From: VRUE01 sp035557635
GTDB lineage: Bacteria > Actinomycetota > Thermoleophilia > Solirubrobacterales > 70-9
Reading direction: 5' to 3'
Length of the DNA: 5,572 nucleotides
Assembly (NCBI GenBank): GCA_035557635.1
Contig: DATMDR010000058.1
Location: 1 to 5,572 of the forward strand
Every line of letters starts with the position of its first letter. Positions within the stretch are counted from its first letter, which is position 1. The position numbers and the translations under genes were made by a program. Under the pieces are notes generated by a model. That model did not search any database, had not been told where the DNA came from, and saw only the letters and a list, made by a program, of their open reading frames with translations. Of this stretch, positions 1-5,572 are shown piece by piece.

Positions 1-1
1 C

Positions 2-2086
2 TTCCCCGAGGGCTACTCGAACTGGCAGAAAACCGACCTGCACGACCTGATCGACGCCGAGCTGATCAAGGAGCCGACCGACAAGAACGTCGTCAAGGCG
101 ATCAAGAAGGTGGCGCAGGAGGCCGACGAGCTGGTGATCGCCACCGACTTCGACCGCGAGGGCGAGCTGATCGGCCTCGAGGCGCTGGAGGAGATGCTCG
201 ACGCCAACCCGGATCTCGGCTCACGCGAGGGGACACGCGACGGCACCCTGCGGATCAAGCGCGCCCGTTACTCGGCGCTGACCAAGGAGGAGATCGAGCG
301 CGCCTTCGGGGAGCTCGACGAGCTCTCCTACCCGCTCGCCAACGCCGGCGCCGCCCGCCAGGACATCGACCTGCTCTGGGGCGCGACCCTGACCCGCGCC
401 GTCTCCCTCGCCACCCGTCGCTTCGGCTCCAACTTCCTCTCCGTCGGCCGCGTCCAGAGCCCCACCCTGGGTCTGATCGTCGAGCGCGAGATGGAGCGCC
501 GCGCCCACGTGGCCAAGCCCTTCTGGGAACTGTTCGCCCGCTTCCAGCACCCCGAGGGCAGCTTCGAGGCCCATCACGAGACCGACAAGTTCTGGGAGAA
601 GGCCGAGGCGGACGGCGCACTCGCCGGCACCACCGGCCCCGGCACGGTCAAGTCGGTGACGGCGCGCAAGAACACCCGCAAGCCGCCCACCCCCTACAAC
701 ACGACCGCCTTCACCAGCGACGCCTCCAGCCGCCTCGGGATCACCCCCGCCAGCGCGATGCGGATCGCCGAGGACCTCTATATGGACGGCTTCATCTCCT
801 ACCCGCGCACCGACAACACCGTCTATCCCGTCTCGCTGCCGATCCACGAGCTGGTCTCCTCGCTGGTCCGGATCAAAGAGTTCTCCGCCGCCTCTGGCCT
901 GCTCGACGGCGAGCTGAAGGCAACCCGCGGCAAAAAAGAGACCACCGACCACCCGCCGATCTACCCGACCCAGGCGATCCACCCCGGCGCCCTCGACGGT
1001 CCCAAGCGCCGTGTCTACGAGCTGGTCGTGCGCCGCTTCCTCGCCACCTTCAGCCCGCCGATGATCACCGAGTCGACCCGCGCCGACATCGAGGCCGGCT
1101 CGCAGACCTACTTCGTGCGCGGCTCGGTCGTCGTCGACCCCGGCTACGCCGGCGTCTACACCTACGCCCGCTCCGCCGACGAGGAGATCCCGAAGATGGA
1201 GGAGGGGCAGACGCTCGAGCTCGACGGCGAGCCCTGGATCGTCGACAAGGAGACGCAGCCGCCCTCCCGCATCTCCCAGGCAAAGCTGATCGAGATGATG
1301 GAGGAGCGCGGCCTCGGCACCAAGGCGACCCGGGCGGAGATCATCAAGAAGCTCTTCGACCGCGGCTACGTCTTCGGCAACCCGCCGGTCCCCTCGGAGA
1401 CCGGGATCGCGATGTATGAGGCGTTCAGGAAATACGTGCCGGCGATGGCGACGCCGGAGATGACCGCCACGCTCGAGGCGGAGATGGACCAGATCGCCGC
1501 CGGCGAGATGACCAAGGACGGCGTCGTCGGCGACAGCCGCGAGTTGCTCCACAGCACCTGGTCGGAAATCGACGAGAGCCGCGAAGACCTGGCCAAAGTG
1601 GTCTGGGCAGGCATGGACCAGGACCGCATCCTCGGCCCCTGCAAGGTCTGCGAGGAAGCCGGCCGGACCAAAGAGGACGGCTCGCCCAACATGCTGCGCA
1701 TCATCCGCGCCAAAAAGTCGGGTAAGCGCTTCGTCGGCTGCGGCGGCTGGAAAGCCGACGACCCCGAGTCCTGCGACCAGACCTTCCCGCTGCCCCAGCG
1801 CGGCGACGTCTTCAAGCTCGAAGAGCGCTGCTCGGTCTGCGAGCAGACCCCGCGGCTGAAGGTCCAGCCCTTCCGCGGCCGGCCCTGGAACCTCTGCCTC
1901 AACGACGACTGCGAGTCGATGCAGGAGATGAAGAAACGCCGCGCCGAACGCGAAGCGGCCAAAGCGGCGAAGGAAGCGATGGCGAAGAAGCCGCTGCCGG
2001 ACGGCTCCGAGGACGGCGTCGTGCCGAGCAAAGCCGACACCGCGACTCGCAAGCGCAAACGCGCCAAGGCCGCGACCAAGGGCTGA
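2..2086 (+). CDS. topA: DNA topoisomerase I, type IA, archaeal-type; 5' end cut by window edge
   Basis: This enzyme relaxes negatively supercoiled DNA by cutting one strand through a tyrosine-phosphate link. The frame is open from base 2, so the true start lies outside; 694 residues are visible and the start of the Toprim domain is missing (perhaps 60–90 residues, judged from family length). The Toprim metal motif DFDREGE gives D49, D51 and E53 (visible numbering). The active-site tyrosine is Y267 (bases 800–802) in ISYPRTDNTVYP. Residues 314–323 read TTDHPPIYPT, an archaeal/eukaryotic form where typical bacterial TopA has a QEAHEAIRPT-like stretch. Two four-cysteine zinc fingers follow, C547/C550/C580/C591 and C610/C613/C632/C637, then a Lys/Arg/Ala-rich tail of about 50 residues. 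It is the first visible gene of a topA–tmk–holB run. Function is near certain; the archaeal-type label rests on motifs recalled, not on a search. Confidence 0.95.
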   Translation, partial: FPEGYSNWQKTDLHDLIDAELIKEPTDKNVVKAIKKVAQEADELVIATDFDREGELIGLEALEEMLDANPDLGSREGTRDGTLRIKRARYSALTKEEIERAFGELDELSYPLANAGAARQDIDLLWGATLTRAVSLATRRFGSNFLSVGRVQSPTLGLIVEREMERRAHVAKPFWELFARFQHPEGSFEAHHETDKFWEKAEADGALAGTTGPGTVKSVTARKNTRKPPTPYNTTAFTSDASSRLGITPASAMRIAEDLYMDGFISYPRTDNTVYPVSLPIHELVSSLVRIKEFSAASGLLDGELKATRGKKETTDHPPIYPTQAIHPGALDGPKRRVYELVVRRFLATFSPPMITESTRADIEAGSQTYFVRGSVVVDPGYAGVYTYARSADEEIPKMEEGQTLELDGEPWIVDKETQPPSRISQAKLIEMMEERGLGTKATRAEIIKKLFDRGYVFGNPPVPSETGIAMYEAFRKYVPAMATPEMTATLEAEMDQIAAGEMTKDGVVGDSRELLHSTWSEIDESREDLAKVVWAGMDQDRILGPCKVCEEAGRTKEDGSPNMLRIIRAKKSGKRFVGCGGWKADDPESCDQTFPLPQRGDVFKLEERCSVCEQTPRLKVQPFRGRPWNLCLNDDCESMQEMKKRRAEREAAKAAKEAMAKKPLPDGSEDGVVPSKADTATRKRKRAKAATKG

Positions 2087-2098
2087 GGCCCGGGCGCG

Positions 2099-2689
2099 TT
2101 GTTCGTCAGCCTCGAGGGGATCGACGGTTCAGGCAAGAGCACCCAGGCGCGCCTGCTGGCCGAGTCGCTCGGCCCCGAGACGCTGCTGATCCGGGAGCCG
2201 GGGGGGACCGACGCCGCCGAGCGGATCCGTGAGCTGCTCGCCGACCCCTCGGTCGAGCTCGACCCCTTCGCCGAGCTGCTGCTCTTCTCCGCCGCCCGCG
2301 CGGACCTGATCGCGCGCGTGATCGGCCCGGCGCTCGAGGCCGGCACGGACATCGTCGCCGACCGCTTCGCCGACTCCAGCGTCGCCTACCAGGGTGGGGC
2401 ACGGGAGCTCGGGACGAGCCATGTCCTCTCGCTCACGGACATGGTGATCGACGGCCTCTGGCCCGACCTGACCGTGCTGCTGCGGGTCGACCCCGAGGTC
2501 GGCCTGGGCCGCGCCGACGGCGAGGACCGCTTCGAGTCGGAGGGTCTCGACCTGCAGCGCGCCGTCGCCGAGGCCTACGAGGAGATCGCCCAGATCGCTT
2601 CTGACCGCGTTGTCGCAGTCGACGGGAGCGGGACAGTCGACGAGGTCCACGAGCGGGTGATGGATGTCGTCAGGGACCATGCGTCCTGA
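2099..2689 (+). CDS. tmk: Thymidylate kinase (dTMP kinase)
   Basis: This cytoplasmic kinase turns dTMP into dTDP with ATP, an essential step towards dTTP. The 196-residue product matches the usual 200–215. The P-loop EGIDGSGKST is at residues 6–15, REPGGT at 32–37, and the dTMP-binding motif DRFADSSVAYQG at 88–99. A lid region with R138, R144 and the DRFE motif (143–146) follows. The start is TTG at 2099. No other start codon exists between the topA stop and this point in the frame, and the P-loop lies so close to the N-terminus that a later start would remove it. GAGG at 2085–2088, overlapping the topA stop, is a plausible ribosome binding site 10 bases upstream. The gap to topA is only 12 bases, so cotranscription and perhaps translational coupling are likely. 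The tmk–holB neighbourhood is common in bacteria. Confidence 0.96.
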   Translation: MFVSLEGIDGSGKSTQARLLAESLGPETLLIREPGGTDAAERIRELLADPSVELDPFAELLLFSAARADLIARVIGPALEAGTDIVADRFADSSVAYQGGARELGTSHVLSLTDMVIDGLWPDLTVLLRVDPEVGLGRADGEDRFESEGLDLQRAVAEAYEEIAQIASDRVVAVDGSGTVDEVHERVMDVVRDHAS

Positions 2690-2761
2690 CCGCGGGTCCT
2701 GTCGCGGAGGGCAGCCCTCCGGCTCACCCGCCGGAGGGACAACCCTCCACGCCACCCGCGG
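2690..2761 (+). repeat. Nested inverted repeats filling the tmk–holB spacer
   Basis: The spacer starts directly after the tmk stop. An outer pair of arms, CCGCGGGT (2690–2697) and ACCCGCGG (2754–2761), is a perfect 8-base inverted repeat. Inside lie two similar units: an arm at 2705–2711 pairs with 2715–2721 around a CAG loop, and GGAGGG (2733–2738) pairs with CCCTCC (2743–2748) around ACAA. Alternatively CCCTCCGGC (2715–2723) pairs with GCCGGAGGG (2730–2738) as one 9-base stem with a 6-base loop, which excludes both small hairpins. No run of T follows, so it is not a standard intrinsic terminator. It could be a leader structure controlling holB, an mRNA-stabilising or processing hairpin between the cistrons, or a REP-like dispersed palindrome. 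The pairing is seen; the role is not known. Confidence 0.75.
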
Positions 2762-2767
2762 AAGAAG
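2760..2767 (+). promoter_or_regulatory. Ribosome binding site of holB
   Basis: GGAAGAAG lies just upstream of the ATG at 2771; its GGAAG core leaves six bases to the start, and this supports the chosen start. The first two bases also form the end of the outer inverted-repeat arm (2754–2761), so folding of the spacer could affect access to the site. Confidence 0.6.
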
Positions 2768-2770
2768 CGC

Positions 2771-3832
2771 ATGACTGCCCTGGAGGACAACACCACGCAT
2801 CAACCCCGCGCCCAGATGGCGCTGAGCGCGGCGTTGGCAGCGGGGCCTTCGCATGCGTATCTGTTTCGGGGGCCGCGGGGGGCTGGCAAGCGGGTGGCGG
2901 GGCGGGCGTTCGCTGCGGAGATTCTGGCCAGTGGAGCTGCCGACCCCGACGACGCGCGCCGCCGGGCCTTGCTCGACCCCTCGCCGCACCCGGACTTGGT
3001 TTGGCTGACGCCGCGCGGCGCCCAGCACCTGGTCGAGGAGGTGCGCGAGCGGGTGATCCGGGCCGCCTCCTACCGCCCGTTCGAGGGCGAGAAGCGGGTC
3101 TTCGTGATCGAGGCCGCCGAGGCGCTGCGCGACGAGAGCCAGAACGCCCTGCTGAAGACGCTCGAGGAGCCGCCCGGGTTCGCCCACCTGATCCTGCTCA
3201 GCTCCGAGCCGGAGCTGCTGCTGGAGACCGTCGCCTCGCGCTGCCAGCCGGTCGAGTTCGCGCCGCTGCCCACCGAGGTCGTGGAAAGGGCCCTGTCGGG
3301 GGAGGCTCCGGATGAGGAGATCGCGGCCGCCGCCCGGCTGTCAGCCGGTGACCTGGATCGTGCTCGCCTGCTGCTCTCAGACTCTGGCCGGGAGCTACGC
3401 GCAAAGGCGGTAGAGCTGGACTGGAAAGCCGTTCTCGAGACAGCCGAAGCGGCCGGCGAGGAGGCCGAAGGAGCGGCCCGCGAGGCGCTCGAGGAGCAGG
3501 CGGCGGCCGGGTTCAAACGCTCCGCCCGCGACGCCGGCGACGAGGCGAAACGAGCGGGGCGCCGCCGCCGCACCGAGGTTCTCGACCTCGGCCTCGAGCT
3601 GGCCGCCGCCTGGTTCCGCGATCTGGCCGCGGTGGCCGGCGGCGCCGAGGAGGTCGCCTACAACCGGGACCGGCTCGATGCCCTGCGCTCGCAAGCCGCC
3701 GGCCTCAGCCCTGACGCGCCCCGCCGCGCCGCGGAGCTGGTCCAGGACACCCGCCGCCGCTTCGACCTCAACGTCTCCGAGGAGCTAGCGCTCGAGGCTC
3801 TTCTCTTTCGCCTCGCGCCCGTTCTCGCTTGA
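2771..3832 (+). CDS. holB: DNA polymerase III clamp loader, delta' subunit
   Basis: The delta' subunit is a structural AAA+ member of the clamp loader that places the sliding clamp on primed DNA. The 353-residue product is close to the family's usual 320–350. A P-loop-like GPRGAGKR is at residues 34–41, but R41 stands where ATP-binding members have Ser/Thr, as expected for a subunit that does not hydrolyse ATP. ESQNALLKTLEEPP follows in the middle of the AAA+ core, and the conserved SRC (156–158), the clamp-loader arginine-finger motif, is intact. The four cysteines of the usual zinc module are absent: between the P-loop and HPDL there is no Cys, and C158 is the only Cys in the protein. The C-terminal third is helical and rich in Ala, Glu and Arg. 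A GGAAG ribosome binding site supports the ATG. Its last 48 bases overlap the end of the opposing DUF2304 gene. A tau/gamma subunit is unlikely because of the P-loop change and length. Confidence 0.92.
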   Translation: MTALEDNTTHQPRAQMALSAALAAGPSHAYLFRGPRGAGKRVAGRAFAAEILASGAADPDDARRRALLDPSPHPDLVWLTPRGAQHLVEEVRERVIRAASYRPFEGEKRVFVIEAAEALRDESQNALLKTLEEPPGFAHLILLSSEPELLLETVASRCQPVEFAPLPTEVVERALSGEAPDEEIAAAARLSAGDLDRARLLLSDSGRELRAKAVELDWKAVLETAEAAGEEAEGAAREALEEQAAAGFKRSARDAGDEAKRAGRRRRTEVLDLGLELAAAWFRDLAAVAGGAEEVAYNRDRLDALRSQAAGLSPDAPRRAAELVQDTRRRFDLNVSEELALEALLFRLAPVLA

Positions 3833-4216
3833 GCGCGCCCGCTCCCGCGCCCGCTCGAGCGCGCGTTCCTGCGCGAGCCGCGTGATCTGGGCCGACTGGC
3901 GGGACATGATCACGCTGAAGTTGAGCACTAGCCCGAGCAACAGCAGCAGCACGATCGAGAACAGGGCGACATTGGTGTCGCGCACCCCCATCGCGTCGGC
4001 GGCCAGCTCCAGCAGGCCGGGGAAGGCGGCGCCGGCGAGCATGCCCAGGCCGGCGACGAACCAGACCACGCTGTAGCGCTCCTGCAGCTTGTCGCGGCGG
4101 ATCAGCTCGAGGATCATCGCCATGAAGGCGACCGCCAGCACCGCGGCCAGGATCCGCGTCTGCGAGGTGAGGTGGACGGCCGGCTCCTGCTGGGCGAGGA
4201 CCGTCGCCAGGCTCAT
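3785..4216 (-). CDS. DUF2304-family small membrane protein
   Basis: The 143-residue product has three likely membrane helices at about residues 22–39, 49–70 and 82–104. A basic/acidic stretch between the first two (RRDKLQERYSVVWF) resembles the DUF2304 family, whose function is unknown but whose genes often sit beside family 2 glycosyltransferases. The C-terminus (from about 105) is a charged Arg/Glu/Ala helix with an RALERARERAR pattern, probably cytoplasmic. The ATG (4214–4216) overlaps the TGA of the upstream glycosyltransferase as ATGA, with GGAG (4222–4225) five bases before the start, so translation is probably coupled. It may anchor or assist that enzyme or take part in moving the lipid-linked sugar across the membrane; this is inference from context. 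The gene ends in TAG inside the opposing holB. Family assignment is from recalled pattern and context. Confidence 0.8.
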   Translation of the reverse strand: MSLATVLAQQEPAVHLTSQTRILAAVLAVAFMAMILELIRRDKLQERYSVVWFVAGLGMLAGAAFPGLLELAADAMGVRDTNVALFSIVLLLLLGLVLNFSVIMSRQSAQITRLAQERALERARERARSSENGREAKEKSLER

Positions 4217-4947
4217 CGTTGCTCCGGCTCCGGGCGGCGCGGCCGGAACTGGCCGACGAGCAGCACGATCAATCCCTTGAAGATGAAGAAGGCGGACTTC
4301 AGCGGCGTCAGGAAGGAGGCGCCATCGACCCGCTCCAGCATTCGCACCGGCACCTCCTTGACCCGCAGGCCCTGGCGCACCGCCAGCTGCAGCGACTCGA
4401 TCTCGGCGAAGTCCGGCGAGTAATTTTCGCTGAACAGCGCGATCACCCGGCGGTTGGCCGCGCGCATTCCGCTGGTCGTGTCGGTGAAGCGCTGCCGCGT
4501 CGCCAGGGTGAGGAAGAAGCGGAAGACGTTGCTGCCGATCCGCCGCGACATCGTCGGCTTGTAGTCGTCGCTCTCGGCCTCGGCCGCCTCCGGGTCGCGG
4601 TAGCGGGAGCCGATCACCAGGTCGGCGCGGTCGGCGTAGACCTCCTCCAGCAGTCGTGCCACATCCGCCGGCGGGTGCTGGCCGTCCGCGTCCAAGTGGG
4701 CGATGTAGTCGTAGCCCTCGCGCCGCGCGTGCAGATAGCCGGTCTGCAGCGCCGCCCCCAGCCCTTGGTTGAAGGGCAGCGAGGCGACCATCGCACCGGT
4801 CTCCGCGGCACGCGCCGCGGTGCCGTCGGTCGAGCCGTCGTCGACGACCAGCACGTCGACGCCGGGCAGGGACGCGCGCACGCCGTTGATCACCTCGGCG
4901 ATCGCGCCCTCCTCGTTCCAGGCCGGAATGAAGACCAGAGTCCGCAT
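4213..4947 (-). CDS. Family 2 glycosyltransferase, polyprenyl-phosphate (DPM1-like) type
   Basis: The 244-residue product has a GT-A fold typical of enzymes that move a sugar from a nucleotide sugar to a polyprenyl phosphate at the inner face of the membrane. Visible motifs in order are the N-terminal IPAWNEE (7–13), VVDDGSTDGT (34–43) for nucleotide binding, the metal-binding DxD in DADGQH (86–91), IGSRYRDP (112–119) and TTSGMRAANRR (157–167). A hydrophobic stretch near the end (about 216–232) may lie on the membrane. No long C-terminal membrane domain is present; the small DUF2304 protein encoded next may take that part. The ATG is supported by GGAAGAA seven bases upstream (4955–4961). The frame stays open far upstream, but that part overlaps the divergent sensor gene and has no glycosyltransferase sequence. 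Which sugar and which lipid are used cannot be read from the sequence. Confidence 0.93.
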   Translation of the reverse strand: MRTLVFIPAWNEEGAIAEVINGVRASLPGVDVLVVDDGSTDGTAARAAETGAMVASLPFNQGLGAALQTGYLHARREGYDYIAHLDADGQHPPADVARLLEEVYADRADLVIGSRYRDPEAAEAESDDYKPTMSRRIGSNVFRFFLTLATRQRFTDTTSGMRAANRRVIALFSENYSPDFAEIESLQLAVRQGLRVKEVPVRMLERVDGASFLTPLKSAFFIFKGLIVLLVGQFRPRRPEPEQR

Positions 4948-4954
4948 AGGCCGA

Positions 4955-4961
4955 TTCTTCC
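4955..4961 (-). promoter_or_regulatory. Ribosome binding site of the glycosyltransferase
   Basis: On the minus strand GGAAGAA precedes the ATG (4947–4945) with a seven-base gap. It decides the start at the residue just before the first beta strand (RTLVFIPAWNEE) and against the longer upstream open frame. Confidence 0.6.
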
Positions 4962-4980
4962 ACGACCGCCAGCCGGCCCC

Positions 4981-5010
4981 GTGACCGCCATCGTTCCTTT
5001 CTGTTAGTAA
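4981..5010 (+). promoter_or_regulatory. Candidate promoter for the sensor gene, perhaps leaderless
   Basis: This is part of the 69-base spacer between the divergent genes and includes the only clearly AT-richer patch of the window. GTGACC (4981–4986) matches the -35 box at four of six places. After 18 bases comes TAGTAA (5005–5010), preceded by TG one base away as in extended -10 elements. TAGTAA matches TATAAT at only three places, so the call is weak. A transcript starting about seven bases after the -10 would begin at or next to the ATG at 5017. Nothing comparable is clear for the opposite direction. Confidence 0.35.
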
Positions 5011-5016
5011 ACCTTC

Positions 5017-5572
5017 ATGAGACGGATCGGGATGCGACTCTGGCTGGCCGGCGCCTTCGCCGCCGTATCGCTGATCACCGCCGGCGTCGTCTACCTCTTT
5101 GGCGACCGGCCGCGGGCCGTGCTGGGTGCGATCGCGATCGGCGTCCTCGTCGGCTTCCTGATCGCGGTTGGGATCGCCCACCGCGTCACCCGCCTCTCCC
5201 GCGCCGCCGGCCAGCTCGCCGCCGGCTCCTTCGACGTGCCGCTGGAGACCGCCGGGCCGGACGAGATCGGCGACCTCGCTCGCGCCCTCGACTCGATGCG
5301 CGCCTCGCTGAAGGAGAGCTTCGGCGTGCTCACCGCCGACCGCAACAAGCTCGCGGCGATCTTCGACGGGCTCACCGACGCGGTGATCGTGGTCGACTTC
5401 GAGGGACCGATCCGGTTCTCCAACAAAGCCGCCTCGCGCCTGCTCGACGCGGCCGGCCGCCCGCCCGACGTCGTCCTGCCGCAGCTCCACCGCGCCTCCG
5501 AGGTCGGCTTCGCCGCCCACCCGGCGCTGCGGATCGGCGACCACGCCTACGCGATGACCGCCCGCTCGCTGC
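5017..5572 (+). CDS. Membrane sensor with HAMP and PAS domains, probable sensor histidine kinase; 3' end cut by window edge
   Basis: The frame runs open to the right edge; 185 residues are visible. Two membrane helices (about 6–28 and 35–54) are joined by a loop of only about six residues. A HAMP linker follows (about 55–105, with the DEIGDLARALDSMRASL pattern), then a PAS domain from about 108 (KLAAIFDGLTDAVIVVDFEG and the FSNKAASRLL stretch). This order is typical of actinobacterial two-component sensor kinases, in which a phospho-accepting histidine region and an ATPase domain follow; those would lie beyond the window. A diguanylate cyclase or other output domain cannot be excluded. The start ATG at 5017 has no ribosome binding site; an in-frame ATG at 5032 is an alternative that keeps both helices. 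It is transcribed away from the glycosyltransferase gene. Confidence 0.85.
   Translation, partial: MRRIGMRLWLAGAFAAVSLITAGVVYLFGDRPRAVLGAIAIGVLVGFLIAVGIAHRVTRLSRAAGQLAAGSFDVPLETAGPDEIGDLARALDSMRASLKESFGVLTADRNKLAAIFDGLTDAVIVVDFEGPIRFSNKAASRLLDAAGRPPDVVLPQLHRASEVGFAAHPALRIGDHAYAMTARSL

Noticed and set aside
221..1552. Long open frame of 443 codons on the minus strand across topA
   Set aside because: It is antisense to a clear topoisomerase, has low-complexity Gly/Ala/Arg/Leu/Val composition and no recognisable motif. Such frames are expected in GC-rich DNA with C/G third positions.
1366..2352. Minus-strand open frame spanning the topA–tmk junction
   Set aside because: Ser/Arg-rich composition, no motif, and antisense to two well-supported genes; a compositional shadow.
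2705..2748. Rho-independent terminator between tmk and holB
   Set aside because: The hairpins are strong, but no T-tract follows any of them and holB starts soon after, so a plain terminator call is not supported; listed as inverted repeats instead.
2129..3187. Minus-strand open frame across tmk, the spacer and holB
   Set aside because: It crosses two confirmed genes and the inverted repeats, with no domain and no credible start; a shadow.
4219..5007. Plus-strand open frame of 262 codons over the glycosyltransferase
   Set aside because: Antisense to motif-rich GT2 coding sequence, with Arg/Ala/Gln/His-rich composition and no motif.
4948..5016. Short minus-strand frame starting at the ATG near 4990 in the divergent spacer
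   Set aside because: It has an AAAGGA-like site before it but is out of frame with the glycosyltransferase and ends after a short run inside it, with no sign of selection on the product.
4948..5544. Upstream extension of the glycosyltransferase frame to 5544
   Set aside because: The added part is Gly/Glu/Asp-rich, lies antisense to the HAMP/PAS sensor and has no family similarity. The ATG at 4947 has a good ribosome binding site and begins directly at the GT2 fold.

Overview
The window is very GC-rich, with strongly G/C-biased third codon positions and almost no AT-rich spacer. It looks like ordinary chromosomal DNA from a high-GC bacterium. The gene order topA–tmk–holB is a replication cluster known from actinobacteria. 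That order, the sequence style of the proteins and a glycosyltransferase/DUF2304 pair suggest an actinobacterium, perhaps of the Solirubrobacter/Thermoleophilia kind. The taxonomic call is inference. I see no insertion sequence, prophage, CRISPR array, tRNA or rRNA, and no gene-free stretch over 300 bases.

Left part (2–3832, plus strand). Three genes run in one direction and look like an operon. The first is a type IA DNA topoisomerase I that is already open at the left edge; its motifs are of the archaeal type rather than the usual bacterial TopA type. Twelve bases later comes thymidylate kinase, starting at TTG. After an 81-base spacer comes the delta' subunit of the DNA polymerase III clamp loader. 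The three supply supercoil relaxation, dTDP for DNA synthesis and loading of the sliding clamp. The spacer before holB is almost entirely nested inverted repeats that can fold in alternative ways, and it ends in the holB ribosome binding site.

Middle part (3785–4947, minus strand). A family 2 glycosyltransferase and a small three-helix DUF2304 membrane protein overlap by an ATGA start/stop and are probably translated together. They probably act on a lipid-linked sugar at the cytoplasmic membrane. The DUF2304 gene runs tail to tail into holB with a 48-base overlap, so no room is left for a conventional terminator between them.

Right part (4948–5572). A 69-base divergent spacer holds the only clearly AT-richer patch of the window and a candidate promoter. 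It leads into a membrane-bound sensor with two membrane helices, HAMP and PAS domains, very probably the N-terminal part of a sensor histidine kinase cut by the right edge.

No wholly new system is evident. The points most worth a second look are the archaeal-type topoisomerase in an actinobacterial gene order, the folded tmk–holB spacer, the coupled GT2/DUF2304 pair, and the possibly leaderless, short-loop sensor.
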